Shown here in pieces: positions 1 to 7,694 of a stretch of DNA of 64,000 nt (the stretch's first letter is position 1; every line of letters begins with the position of its first letter). Location: contig NZ_LGDV01000195.1 of the NCBI RefSeq assembly GCF_001280015.1, positions 18,358-82,357 on the forward strand, written 5' to 3'. The stretch comes from Streptomyces sp. MMG1121 (lineage in GTDB: Bacteria > Actinomycetota > Actinomycetes > Streptomycetales > Streptomycetaceae). The notes beneath the pieces were generated by a model. The model saw only the letters and a list, made by a program, of their open reading frames with translations, did no database searches and was not told where the DNA came from. The translations under genes and the position numbers were made by a program.

Positions 1-198
1 GTCGTAGGTGCCCCATTCGGTGAAGTAGCCGACGACCTTCGAGCCGGCCTGGACCTGGGGAGAGGCGGGGGCGGCCGGGGCGGCCGCGGTCGCGCTGCCC
101 GCGCCGGCCAGCAGACCCGCGCCGAGGACGGCGGTACACGCGGCGGCGACGAGTGCCCGGAGCCGGGAGCGGTGCCGGGAACGGTGGGGAGTGTGCAT
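1..198 (-). CDS. Secreted GH18 chitinase, N-terminal part (runs off the window)
   Basis: Only the first 66 codons are present; the gene continues beyond position 1. The start is an ATG with GAGGAG upstream at good spacing. Residues 1-42 form a typical signal peptide: Arg/His-rich n-region, an Ala/Leu/Gly hydrophobic core, then an Ala-rich cleavage zone. The mature part begins SKVVGYFTEWGTYD, the first beta strand of glycoside hydrolase family 18 chitinases, which cut internal beta-1,4 links of chitin outside the cell. The catalytic DxxDxDxE motif lies outside the window. Two DasR-like operator sequences upstream fit a chitin-regulated gene. Family assignment is firm from the N-terminal strand plus signal peptide; domain architecture cannot be judged. 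Confidence 0.85.
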   Translation of the reverse strand, partial: MHTPHRSRHRSRLRALVAAACTAVLGAGLLAGAGSATAAAPAAPASPQVQAGSKVVGYFTEWGTYD

Positions 199-280
199 AT
201 CGGGTGTCTCCTCGTGGGGGAGAGGGGAACGCGTGCCGATTGGCATGAACGCGGCAAAGCGTTGGTCATGCACCGTAGGA

Positions 281-312
281 GGACTAGACCACTACGTCAA
301 TGGTTCGGACCA
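281..312. promoter_or_regulatory. Two DasR (dre)-like half-conserved palindromes in the chitinase promoter
   Basis: GGACTAGACCACT (281-293) and TGGTTCGGACCA (301-312) each resemble the dre consensus ACTGGTCTAGACCACT (12 and 11 of 16 positions by hand alignment). Their centres are 21 bp apart, about two helical turns. DasR, the GlcN-6-P-responsive GntR repressor, is known to control chitinase genes in Streptomyces. No -10/-35 was assigned. Compare the perfect site at 63705-63718. Confidence 0.55.
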
Positions 313-417
313 ATTTCAGGGGTGCGGGACGTTCCGGCCGGGTTCCTGAAGTAAGCGGTCGTTAACTGGTGACGCGAGGTCCCTGATCGGGCATACTCAC
401 AGCGCAGCCGCTGGTCA

Positions 418-442
418 GCAGCTTCCGGGACCCGGGAGCTGC
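418..442. repeat. 12-bp inverted repeat upstream of the acyl-CoA dehydrogenase gene
   Basis: Arms at 418-429 and 431-442 are complementary except for one G-T pair and flank a single central A. The element lies between two divergent genes, so it is more likely an operator or 5' leader element than a terminator. Apart from this and the dre-like sites, the 199-530 interval shows no gene. Confidence 0.4.
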
Positions 443-530
443 CGCCTGTGGCCCACCGGAACGATCAGGCGGAGCCGCCCCCATCCCACGGGCCACCCGC
501 CCGTGCCCGAACAGGGAGGAGACCGACGCC

Positions 531-1703
531 ATGTCCGACCGCGACCCGCAGCCCGTGGAGCGTCAACTGCCCACGGAAGAGGCGAGGGACCTGCTGTCCC
601 TCGTCCGCGAGATCGCCCAGCGCGAGATCGCGCCGAAGGCCGCGGAGGAGGAGGACGCGGGACGCTTCCCGCGTGAGGTCTTCACCCTGCTCTCCGAGTC
701 CGGCCTGCTCGGTCTGCCGTACGACTCCGGGTACGGCGGCGGCGACCAGCCCTACGAGGTCTACCTCCAGGTGCTGGAGGAGCTGGCCACGGCCCGGCTC
801 ACCGTGGGCCTCGGCGTCAGCGTGCACACGCTCGCCTGCTACGCGCTCGCCACCTACGGCACCAAGCAACAGCAGGTCGAGCACCTGCCCGCGATGCTCG
901 GCGGCGGCCTGCTCGGCGCCTACTGCCTCTCCGAGCCGTCCTCCGGTTCGGATGCCGCCTCCCTGCGTACCAAGGCGGTCCGGGACGGCGACGGCTGGGT
1001 GCTCGACGGGACCAAGGCCTGGATCACGCACGGCGGGATCGCCGACTTCTACACCGTGATGGCCCGCACGGGCGAGGACGGCCCGCGCGGCATCACCGCC
1101 TTCCTGGTCCCGGGTGACGCCCCAGGCCTGAGCGGAGCCGTGCCCGAGAAGAAGATGGGCATGAAGGGCTCGCCCACGGCGCAGGTCCACCTCGACGGCG
1201 TCCGGGTCGGCGACGACCGGCGCCTCGGCGAGGAGGGCCAGGGCTTCTTCATCGCGCTGTCCGCCCTCGACTCCGGACGCCTCGGCATCGCCGCCTGCGC
1301 GATAGGCCTCGCCCAGGCCGCGCTGGACGAGGCGGTCGGTTATGCCACCCAGCGCAGTCAGTTCGGCCACCCCATCGCCGACTTCCAGGGCCTGCGCTTC
1401 ATGATCGCCGACATGGCCACCCAGATCGAGGCCGGCCGCGCGCTCTACCTCGCGGCGGCCCGGCTGCGCGACGCGGGCAAGCCGTTCGCCAAGCAGGCCG
1501 CCATGGCCAAGCTGCACTGCACGGACACGGCCATGAAGGTCACCACGGACGCCGTACAGATACTCGGCGGCTACGGCTACACCGCCGACTTCCCGGCCGA
1601 GCGCTATATGCGCGAGGCCAAGGTCCTGCAGATCGTCGAGGGCACCAACCAGATCCAGCGCATGGTCATCGCCCGTCACGTGGCGGGACCCGAGGGTCGC
1701 TGA
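531..1703 (+). CDS. Acyl-CoA dehydrogenase
   Basis: A 390-residue FAD flavoenzyme that introduces the alpha-beta double bond into acyl-CoA thioesters and passes electrons to electron-transfer flavoprotein. The order is standard: N-terminal helical domain (about residues 1-125), a middle beta domain opening with the signature YCLSEPSSGSD (about 129-139), and a C-terminal helical domain ending in LGGYGYTADFPAERYMREA and EGTNQIQ. That last motif carries the catalytic-base Glu in short- and branched-chain dehydrogenases. GGGAGGAG precedes the ATG. Substrate chain type cannot be read from sequence. It is monocistronic-looking; its 3' end overlaps a small opposite-strand ORF. Confidence 0.93.
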   Translation: MSDRDPQPVERQLPTEEARDLLSLVREIAQREIAPKAAEEEDAGRFPREVFTLLSESGLLGLPYDSGYGGGDQPYEVYLQVLEELATARLTVGLGVSVHTLACYALATYGTKQQQVEHLPAMLGGGLLGAYCLSEPSSGSDAASLRTKAVRDGDGWVLDGTKAWITHGGIADFYTVMARTGEDGPRGITAFLVPGDAPGLSGAVPEKKMGMKGSPTAQVHLDGVRVGDDRRLGEEGQGFFIALSALDSGRLGIAACAIGLAQAALDEAVGYATQRSQFGHPIADFQGLRFMIADMATQIEAGRALYLAAARLRDAGKPFAKQAAMAKLHCTDTAMKVTTDAVQILGGYGYTADFPAERYMREAKVLQIVEGTNQIQRMVIARHVAGPEGR

Positions 1704-1908
1704 ACTGCCCCCTGAGGACCGTCGGGGCCGCCAGTTGGACCCACTCCGGGTCGTGGCGGCCCGGCAGGGTGCGGCCCCCGTCCGCCCAGGCCCGCAGCAG
1801 AGCGCGGTAGATGGGCGGATCCTGCGGCACGGGCGGCGGAACCGGTTCCGCGGGGCGCGGGACGAAGATGCGGCGCTGACGCCCGGTGGCCGCGTACAAG
1901 AGGGTCAT
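1666..1908 (-). CDS. Small conserved-looking hypothetical protein (80 aa)
   Basis: An 80-residue basic, proline-rich protein (motifs PPPVPQDPPIYRALLRAW, RTLPGRHDPEW) with no membrane segment. It is tail-to-tail with the acyl-CoA dehydrogenase gene and overlaps its last 38 bases. No clear Shine-Dalgarno precedes the ATG, and an overlapping frame is also open, so expression is uncertain. The ordered residue pattern, unlike the Arg/Ala/Gly-rich shadow frames nearby, is the main reason to keep it. Function unknown. Confidence 0.4.
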   Translation of the reverse strand: MTLLYAATGRQRRIFVPRPAEPVPPPVPQDPPIYRALLRAWADGGRTLPGRHDPEWVQLAAPTVLRGQFSDPRVPPRDGR

Positions 1909-2047
1909 GCCTGGGCAACGCGGGATCAGCCGGACAGGTCACCCTCCGGCGGAATCGGGCGTCAGTTCACGCATGTCCCGCTCCGCCCCTGGTCTCCTCC
2001 CACGGTCTGACGTACCGTCAGCGGACTGTCCACCAGGGGGTGTGTCC

Positions 2048-3148
2048 GTGGCCGACGACCGACCGGTACCGCTCGACGAGTACCCGGTGCACCAGGTGCC
2101 GCTGTCCATGAAGCATGTGGCGACCGGGGACCGCAACGCCTACGACCGCTGTATCTTTCACGTCTTCGATCATGCCGGCCGTGCCCTGCTCATCCTCGGC
2201 CTCGGCGTCTACCCCAACCTGGGCGTGATCGACGCCTACGCCACCCTGCGCACCGGGGACACCCTGCACGCCGTCCGTGCCTCGGACGCTCTCGGTGAGG
2301 ACCGGATGCGGCTCGCCGTCGGCCCGCTGCGCATCGAGGTCGCCGAACCGCTGCGCCGGCTGCGCCTGGTCTGCGAGGACGAACAGCTCGGCTACGACAT
2401 CACCTGGACCGCCGCCTTCCCGGCCCTGTGGGAGCCGCACCACCTCCAGCGCCGGGGCGACCGGCTCACCCTGGAGGGCCGCCGCTTCGTCCAGGCGGGC
2501 ACGGCACAGGGCGTGATCCGGGCCCAGGGAGCGGAGTTCCAGGTCACCCCGCAGGGCTGGACCGGGACCCGGGACCGCAGCTGGGGCGTGCGGCCGATCC
2601 CGGGCGAGGACGGCGGGCCGCTCGCCGAGGGCCACCCCACCGAGGGCTTCCACTGGATCTGGTGCCCGGTCCGTTTCGAGGACCGCTTCCTGATGGTCGT
2701 CATCCAGGAGGACGCCGACGGCTACCGCTCCCTGAACGACGCCACCCTGGTCCGCCCCGGCCACCGCGACCGCCAACTGGGCTGGCCCCAGGCCGAGATC
2801 GCCTACCGCTCCGGCAGCCGTCACCCCGAGCGCGCCCTCATCCACATGGGCGATCCGCGCAAGCCGCTCGAACTGGAGGCGGAGATCCTGGCCTCGTCGC
2901 CGCTCGCCGTGGGGGCCGGCTACCCGCCCGCCGACGACTGGCAGCACGGGACCTGGCGGGGACCGGGCTGGTCGGACCGCCGTACCTACGACCTGACCCT
3001 GCCCCAGCCGCTCGCCGCCTACGGCGTCACCGACCACTCCGCCCGCTTCCGGCTGGACGGGCGGACCGGTCACGGCATCTTCGAGCACGGTTCGTTCGGC
3101 CGGCACGACCCGAGCGGCTTCACCGGCTTCGACTCGGTCGCACCGTGA
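2048..3148 (+). CDS. Conserved hypothetical protein, beta-rich (lipocalin/CrtC-like fold possible)
   Basis: About 366 residues, no signal peptide and no membrane segments. The start chosen is the GTG at 2048, 7 nt after AGGGGG; a GTG at 2042 is an alternative. The protein is rich in short beta strands, with a conserved-looking core GTRDRSWGVRP (about residues 177-187) and a cluster of aromatic residues (FHWIWCPVRF). Such GxRDRSWGxRP proteins often sit beside APH-fold kinases and acyl-CoA metabolic genes; the next gene 11 nt downstream is one. A role in modification or binding of a lipid or terpenoid is a guess from context only. Confidence 0.75.
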   Translation: MADDRPVPLDEYPVHQVPLSMKHVATGDRNAYDRCIFHVFDHAGRALLILGLGVYPNLGVIDAYATLRTGDTLHAVRASDALGEDRMRLAVGPLRIEVAEPLRRLRLVCEDEQLGYDITWTAAFPALWEPHHLQRRGDRLTLEGRRFVQAGTAQGVIRAQGAEFQVTPQGWTGTRDRSWGVRPIPGEDGGPLAEGHPTEGFHWIWCPVRFEDRFLMVVIQEDADGYRSLNDATLVRPGHRDRQLGWPQAEIAYRSGSRHPERALIHMGDPRKPLELEAEILASSPLAVGAGYPPADDWQHGTWRGPGWSDRRTYDLTLPQPLAAYGVTDHSARFRLDGRTGHGIFEHGSFGRHDPSGFTGFDSVAP

Positions 3149-3159
3149 GGGAGGACGAG

Positions 3160-4251
3160 ATGGCCACGGCACCACGCCCCCGCACCACCACGCGCGACCC
3201 CGAGGAACTCGGCCGGCGCCTCACGGTCTGGCTCGGCGACCGGCTGCCCGGCGCCAAGGTCACCGGTGTCACCGTCCCGGCCTCCAACGGCATGTCCAGC
3301 GAGACCCTGCTGTTCGACATCGAACATCCTCAACCACCCCTGCGCGCCTGCGCGTTGCGGCTGGCGGCGGACCCGTCGGCGTACACCGTCTTCCCGGAGT
3401 ACGACATGGCCCGTCAGTACCGCACCCTGCGGCTGGTGGCCGACCACAGCGATGTTCCCGTTCCGCGCGTGCTCTGGCTTCAGGAGGACCCGCAGCCGCT
3501 CGGAGCGCCGTTCTTCGTCATGGAACGGGTCACCGGCCGCGTGCCCCCCGACGTCATGCCGTACACCTACGAGGGCAGCTGGCTGCACGCGGCGAGCGAG
3601 GCGGAGCGGGCGCGGCTGGAAGCGGCCACGATCGGGCTGCTGGCCCGGCTGCACGACCAAGTCCCGGTCGGCGAAGCCGGTTTCCTTTCCCTGCCCGGCG
3701 ACGGGGACGCCCTACGCCGACATGTGTCGGCCCAACGCGCCTACTACACCTGGGTGATCGGCGGCCTCGCCCGCTCACCGCTCATCGAGGCCGCCTTCGA
3801 CCGGCTGGAGCAACTGTGGCCGAGCGAGCCCGGCGAACCCGTCCTCACCTGGGGCGACGCACGTATCGGGAACGTCGTCTACGACGGCTTCGAGCCCGTC
3901 GCCGTCCTCGACTGGGAGATGGCGGCGCTCGCCCCGCGCGAGGTCGACCTCGGCTGGACGGTCTACCTGCACCGTTTCTTCCACGACCTCACGGTCGCCT
4001 CCGGTCAGCGCGGCCTGCCCGAACTCCTGCGCCGTGACCGGGTCGAGGCCCGCTACGCGCGGCTGACCGGGCACACCCCGCGGGACATGGACTTCTACGT
4101 CCTGTACGCCGCCCTGCGGCACGCGATCGTCATGCTGCGCATCGCCTATCGCCAGGCGTACTTCGGGGAGGTCGCCGTCCCGGCGGACCCGGACACGCTG
4201 ATCCTGCACCACGACAGCCTGCGCGCCATGGTGCAGGGCACGTACGTGTGA
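3160..4251 (+). CDS. APH-fold phosphotransferase, FadE36-like
   Basis: 363 residues of the aminoglycoside-phosphotransferase/choline-kinase fold. Visible motifs are the N-lobe ALRLAADPSAYTVFPEYDMARQY (nucleotide-binding Lys position replaced, as in some relatives), the catalytic loop LTWGDARIGN and the metal-binding LDWEMA. In mycobacteria related proteins are encoded beside acyl-CoA dehydrogenases and probably phosphorylate a hydroxylated metabolite rather than a drug. The ATG follows AGGGAGG by about six bases and starts 11 nt after the preceding stop, so the two genes are co-transcribed. Resistance function is not implied; the substrate is unknown. Confidence 0.82.
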   Translation: MATAPRPRTTTRDPEELGRRLTVWLGDRLPGAKVTGVTVPASNGMSSETLLFDIEHPQPPLRACALRLAADPSAYTVFPEYDMARQYRTLRLVADHSDVPVPRVLWLQEDPQPLGAPFFVMERVTGRVPPDVMPYTYEGSWLHAASEAERARLEAATIGLLARLHDQVPVGEAGFLSLPGDGDALRRHVSAQRAYYTWVIGGLARSPLIEAAFDRLEQLWPSEPGEPVLTWGDARIGNVVYDGFEPVAVLDWEMAALAPREVDLGWTVYLHRFFHDLTVASGQRGLPELLRRDRVEARYARLTGHTPRDMDFYVLYAALRHAIVMLRIAYRQAYFGEVAVPADPDTLILHHDSLRAMVQGTYV

Positions 4252-4264
4252 GCGGCGGGGCGAC

Positions 4265-4696
4265 TCAGGCGGCCTGGCCGCGCATCGCCGGCACGCGCAT
4301 CGGGCGCGAGCCCGGGCCGCCGACGTGCGAGAAGGGCTGCGTGCGCCAGTCGAGGCCCTGAGGGAGCGTCAGGAGCAGGGCGGTGTCCTGCTCCTGCGGC
4401 TCCACGGACTCGTCGGCGGGGCGGGCGTCGGCCGCCACCCGGCCCGTACCCGCACAGACCGTGAGCCCGAACGGGTTCCACGGCGAGACGCACAGCGCGT
4501 GCTCCGGCAGGATCTCCTCGTCCGCCAGCAGCGCGATCGGCTGCGCGCAGTCCGGGCAGATCACCCGGTACATCTCGAAGGTGTCGTAGGCGTCCAGTTC
4601 CTCGTCGAGGGCGTCGGGTTCGACGCCCTCCGGCTCGGGCTCGACGACCGGCTGGGGCTTGGACGTGGGACGTCCAGGGCGATGGACACTCTGCAT
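4265..4696 (-). CDS. Conserved hypothetical protein with a putative zinc knuckle
   Basis: 143 residues, acidic in the first 45 (EPEPEGVEPDALDEELDAYD) and then a compact region with C47-x2-C50, H67, C69 and C81 that could bind one metal. The segment SPWNPFG is striking and probably conserved. The C-terminal half looks disordered. The ATG has a strong GGGGGA Shine-Dalgarno. It converges on the APH-like gene with 13 nt between stops and diverges from the Lrp-type regulator. No function can be assigned. Confidence 0.72.
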   Translation of the reverse strand: MQSVHRPGRPTSKPQPVVEPEPEGVEPDALDEELDAYDTFEMYRVICPDCAQPIALLADEEILPEHALCVSPWNPFGLTVCAGTGRVAADARPADESVEPQEQDTALLLTLPQGLDWRTQPFSHVGGPGSRPMRVPAMRGQAA

Positions 4697-4809
4697 GGGA
4701 TTCTCCCCCTAAGGCTGCGCCGTGAAGGCGCTGCGGCCTCGACCACACCAAGCACTTCCCGTCCGGTCTCGGAGGTAATCACGAGAACATCACGGAGCCC
4801 GTTCGAGCT

Positions 4810-4834
4810 GTGTGGCGTTCGTCACATGCCACAC
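4810..4834. promoter_or_regulatory. Dyad GTGTGGC-N11-GCCACAC in the divergent Lrp promoter region
   Basis: Perfect 7-bp arms (4810-4816 and 4828-4834) separated by 11 bp lie between the zinc-knuckle gene and the Lrp/AsnC gene. Half-site spacing of 18 bp centre to centre suits a dimeric DNA-binding protein, so autoregulation by the adjacent Lrp-family protein is a reasonable hypothesis. No direct evidence. Confidence 0.4.
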
Positions 4835-4940
4835 GCAGGTGCGCATTGTGGGCGCTTCGCGGCGCTTTTTGTATCGAACCGGCTATGACCTGCGCTCTCG
4901 GCTATCCCAGGAGATCAAGCGCACTGTAGGTTTTGGCGCC

Positions 4941-5381
4941 ATGGAGGAGCTGGACCGACAGATCGTGCAGCTGCTCGTCAAGGACGGGCGGATGAGCTAC
5001 ACAGACCTGGGCAAGGCCACGGGCCTGTCCACGTCGGCCGTGCACCAGCGGGTGCGACGGCTGGAACAGCGTGGCGTCATCCGCGGCTATGCCGCGGTGG
5101 TCGACCCCGAGGCCGTCGGGCTGCCGCTCACCGCCTTCATCTCGGTGAAACCGTTCGACCCCAGCGCGCCCGACGACATCGCGGACCGCCTCGCCGGCGT
5201 CCCCGAGATCGAGGCCTGTCACAGCGTCGCCGGCGACGAGAACTACATCCTCAAGGTCCGCGTGGCCACCCCGCACGAACTGGAGGAACTGCTGGCCAGG
5301 CTGCGCAGCCTGGCAGGGGTCTCCACCCGGACGACGGTCGTGCTGTCGACACCGTACGAGGCACGCCCGCCGAAGGTCTGA
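4941..5381 (+). CDS. Lrp/AsnC-family transcriptional regulator
   Basis: 146 residues with the classic two-domain layout. Residues 1-60 form the AsnC-type winged helix (LDRQIVQLLVKDGRMSYTDL, then STSAVHQRVRRLEQRGVI). Residues 66-140 form the RAM effector-binding domain (LTAFISVKPF, VAGDENYILKV). An in-frame upstream extension exists, but the ATG at 4941 gives the normal family length and N-terminus. Lrp/AsnC proteins sense amino acids or related metabolites as octamers and bend promoter DNA. Its target is probably its own divergent region; the following amidohydrolase gene may be another. Confidence 0.9.
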   Translation: MEELDRQIVQLLVKDGRMSYTDLGKATGLSTSAVHQRVRRLEQRGVIRGYAAVVDPEAVGLPLTAFISVKPFDPSAPDDIADRLAGVPEIEACHSVAGDENYILKVRVATPHELEELLARLRSLAGVSTRTTVVLSTPYEARPPKV

Positions 5382-5526
5382 CGACTCACCCTCGCACGGC
5401 CTGCCGTGCGCAGCCCGCTGTCGGCGCGCGCTGCCTGCCGACTGCCGTGCGGCGCCCCCGCCGCGGGCACGGCTTCGACACGCCCCAGGTGCGGCCGGGC
5501 CCGGTCGGCAGGAGAAACTGTCGGCT

Positions 5527-7134
5527 ATGAGCAACCGCACCGCCGAGCCCCCCAAGACCGTCCTCCTGCGCCGCGGCGAGGTGCACAGCCCCGCGGACCC
5601 GTTCGCGACAGCGATGGTCGTCGAGGCCGGCCAAGTCGCCTGGGTCGGCTCCGAGGGCGCGGCCGACGCCTTCGCCGACGGGGTGGACGAGGTGGTCGAC
5701 CTCGACGGCGCCCTGGTGACCCCGGCCTTCACGGATGCCCATGTGCACACCACCGCCACGGGCCTCGCCCTGACCGGCCTCGACCTCTCCGGCGCGCCGT
5801 CCCTGGAGGCCGCCCTCGCCTCGGTCCGCGCGTTCGCGGTCGCCCGCCCGGACGACCGCGTCCTGCTGGGCCACGGCTGGGACGCCGCCCGCTGGCCCGG
5901 CGGCCGCCCGCCGACGCGCGCCGAACTCGACGCGGCCACCGGCGGCCGCCCGCTGTACCTCTCCCGCATCGACGTGCACTCGGCGGTCGTCACCACCGCC
6001 CTGCTGGACCTGGTACCCGGCGACGTCCCGGGCACGGACGCCCCGCTCACCAAGGACGACCACCACGCCGTACGCCAGGCCGCGCTCGCCGCCATCACCC
6101 CGGCCCAGCGCACCGAGGCCCAGCGCACCGCCCTGGTGCACGCGGCCTCCCTCGGTATCGGCTCGGTCCACGAGTGCGGGGGCCCGAACATCTCCTCCGA
6201 GGACGACTTCACCGGCCTGCTCGCGCTCGCCGCGGAACTGCCGGGCCCGCGGGTCGTCGGCTACTGGGCCGAGCAGAATGCCGAGAGGGCGCGTGAGCTG
6301 GGCGCCGTCGGCGCCGCGGGCGACCTCTTCGCCGACGGGGCCCTCGGCTCGCACACCGCCTGCCTGCATGAGCCGTACGCCGACGCCGCCCACTCGGGCA
6401 CCGCCTACCTGGACGCCGAGGCGGTCGCCGCCCACGTCGTCGCCTGCACCGAGGCGGGTCTGCAGGCCGGCTTCCACGCCATCGGCGACGCCGCCCTGAC
6501 CGCCGTGGTGGACGGCGTGCGCGCCGCCGCCGAGAAACTCGGCCTCGCCCGGATCCGCGCCGCCCGCCACCGCGTCGAACACGCCGAGATGCTCACCCCG
6601 GAGACCGTCGCCGGCTTTGCCGAACTGGGCCTGATCGCCTCCGTGCAGCCCGCCTTCGACGCGCTGTGGGGCGGCGAGGACGGCATGTACGCCCGACGGC
6701 TGGGCGCCGAGCGGGCCCGCACCCTCAACCCCTACGCGGCCCTGCTGCGGGCCGGCGTGCCGCTCGCCTTCGGCTCGGACAGCCCGGTCACCCCGCTCGA
6801 CCCCTGGGGCACCGTCCGCGCCGCCGCGTTCCACCACACGTCCGAGCACCGGGTCTCCGTGCGCGCCGCGTTCACGGCGCACACGCGCGGCGGCTGGCGG
6901 GCCGTCGGCCGGGACGACGCGGGCGTCCTGGTGCCCGGAGCCCCCGCCGACTACGCGGTCTGGCGCACCGACGAGCTGGTCGTCCAGGCTCCCGACGACC
7001 GGGTGGCCCGCTGGTCGACCGACCCGCGCTCCGGCACCCCGGGCCTGCCCGACCTCACCCCGGGCCGCGCCCTGCCGGTCTGCCTGCGCACGGTGGTGGG
7101 CGGACGGACGGTGTTCGTAGGGCCGGGCGAGTGA
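5527..7134 (+). CDS. Metal-dependent amidohydrolase, YtcJ-like
   Basis: 535 residues of the amidohydrolase superfamily (Amidohydro_3 group). A beta-sandwich N-terminus precedes a TIM barrel whose metal-binding motifs are visible: DAHVH (H72, H74), FHAIGDAAL, HRVEHAEM and the late Asp in FGSDSPVTPLDPW. Members hydrolyse C-N bonds in cyclic amides, imides or N-acyl compounds; the physiological substrate of YtcJ-like enzymes is mostly unknown. No signal peptide. GGAG lies in front of the ATG. It may form a unit with the upstream Lrp regulator (145 nt gap), but a terminator-like hairpin directly follows it. Confidence 0.85.
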   Translation: MSNRTAEPPKTVLLRRGEVHSPADPFATAMVVEAGQVAWVGSEGAADAFADGVDEVVDLDGALVTPAFTDAHVHTTATGLALTGLDLSGAPSLEAALASVRAFAVARPDDRVLLGHGWDAARWPGGRPPTRAELDAATGGRPLYLSRIDVHSAVVTTALLDLVPGDVPGTDAPLTKDDHHAVRQAALAAITPAQRTEAQRTALVHAASLGIGSVHECGGPNISSEDDFTGLLALAAELPGPRVVGYWAEQNAERARELGAVGAAGDLFADGALGSHTACLHEPYADAAHSGTAYLDAEAVAAHVVACTEAGLQAGFHAIGDAALTAVVDGVRAAAEKLGLARIRAARHRVEHAEMLTPETVAGFAELGLIASVQPAFDALWGGEDGMYARRLGAERARTLNPYAALLRAGVPLAFGSDSPVTPLDPWGTVRAAAFHHTSEHRVSVRAAFTAHTRGGWRAVGRDDAGVLVPGAPADYAVWRTDELVVQAPDDRVARWSTDPRSGTPGLPDLTPGRALPVCLRTVVGGRTVFVGPGE

Positions 7135-7145
7135 TCTACGGGGGT

Positions 7146-7178
7146 GGCGCGGCGCCGGCCGCTCGCCGCCGCCGCGCC
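7146..7178 (+). terminator. G+C-rich hairpin after the amidohydrolase gene
   Basis: Nine-bp perfect arms (7146-7154 and 7170-7178) with a 15-nt loop begin 11 nt after the stop codon. There is no U-tract, which is usual for Streptomyces terminators. Confidence 0.5.
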
Positions 7179-7243
7179 GCCCGACCTGCGCATCCTCCCG
7201 GGCAGACCCGGCATCCGGACCGTCGTAGCTGGTCAGAGGGCTG

Positions 7244-7274
7244 TTGACAGTCGGCGCCCGGGGGCCGGTAGGTT
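7244..7274 (+). promoter_or_regulatory. Candidate housekeeping promoter, consensus TTGACA -35, about 450 nt upstream of ppm
   Basis: A perfect TTGACA (7244-7249) is followed after 19 bp by TAGGTT (7269-7274). The -35 is consensus; the spacing is slightly long. If active it would produce a leader of roughly 410 nt before the ppm start codon. Confidence 0.45.
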
Positions 7275-7694
7275 CGTTCGAGTCCACCACCGGACGCCCG
7301 ACCGGGGAGCGTTCACGTGACTCGTCGCAGCGCCGCTGGGTCAGGGACGGTGTGCCGCAGCGGGGCACCGCCACTGGGAGCCAGGCTCAGCGCCCGCGCC
7401 GGCGAGGGAACGTTCCGGCCGGTCGGCAAGGTGTGACCCGGGTGGGGCCCGGGTGCTCAGTAGACAACGGCTTTCGGTCGATCCGCAGCCAGCGGGTCCC
7501 AGGTCGGCCCGAAGGGCGCCGGGCCCCCATCCGCCGTGGCGGAAAGGTACCGGACGCGTGGCGGAAAGGTGCCGAAAAACGCGTTCTTACCCCGCTCTTG
7601 TGGAATCGACACCCCCATACGAACGATGTCGGCGCGTCTTGCCAGGCCGCGACCACTATGGTGGGACCCCTGTGTACGACCAGAAGGGGCAGCA
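7275..7694 (+). other. Long non-coding leader of ppm with inverted and direct repeats
   Basis: No convincing coding frame is seen. The region holds a perfect inverted repeat ACCCGGG-TGGGG-CCCGGGT (7436-7454). It also holds two near-identical 17-bp direct repeats (7536-7552 and 7558-7574, 16 of 17 bases the same) with a 22-bp period, followed by a relatively A-rich tract. It could be an untranslated leader, a small RNA locus or an operator region for ppm. It does not match RNase P RNA or tmRNA motifs by eye. Confidence 0.45.

Noticed and set aside
3160..4251. Antibiotic-resistance aminoglycoside phosphotransferase
   Set aside because: The fold is APH-like, but the sequence resembles FadE36-type metabolic kinases and sits beside lipid-type genes; resistance is not supported.
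5386..7374. 662-codon minus-strand open frame
   Set aside because: Antisense to the amidohydrolase, which has clear metal-binding motifs and a ribosome-binding site; Gly/Arg/Val-rich shadow.
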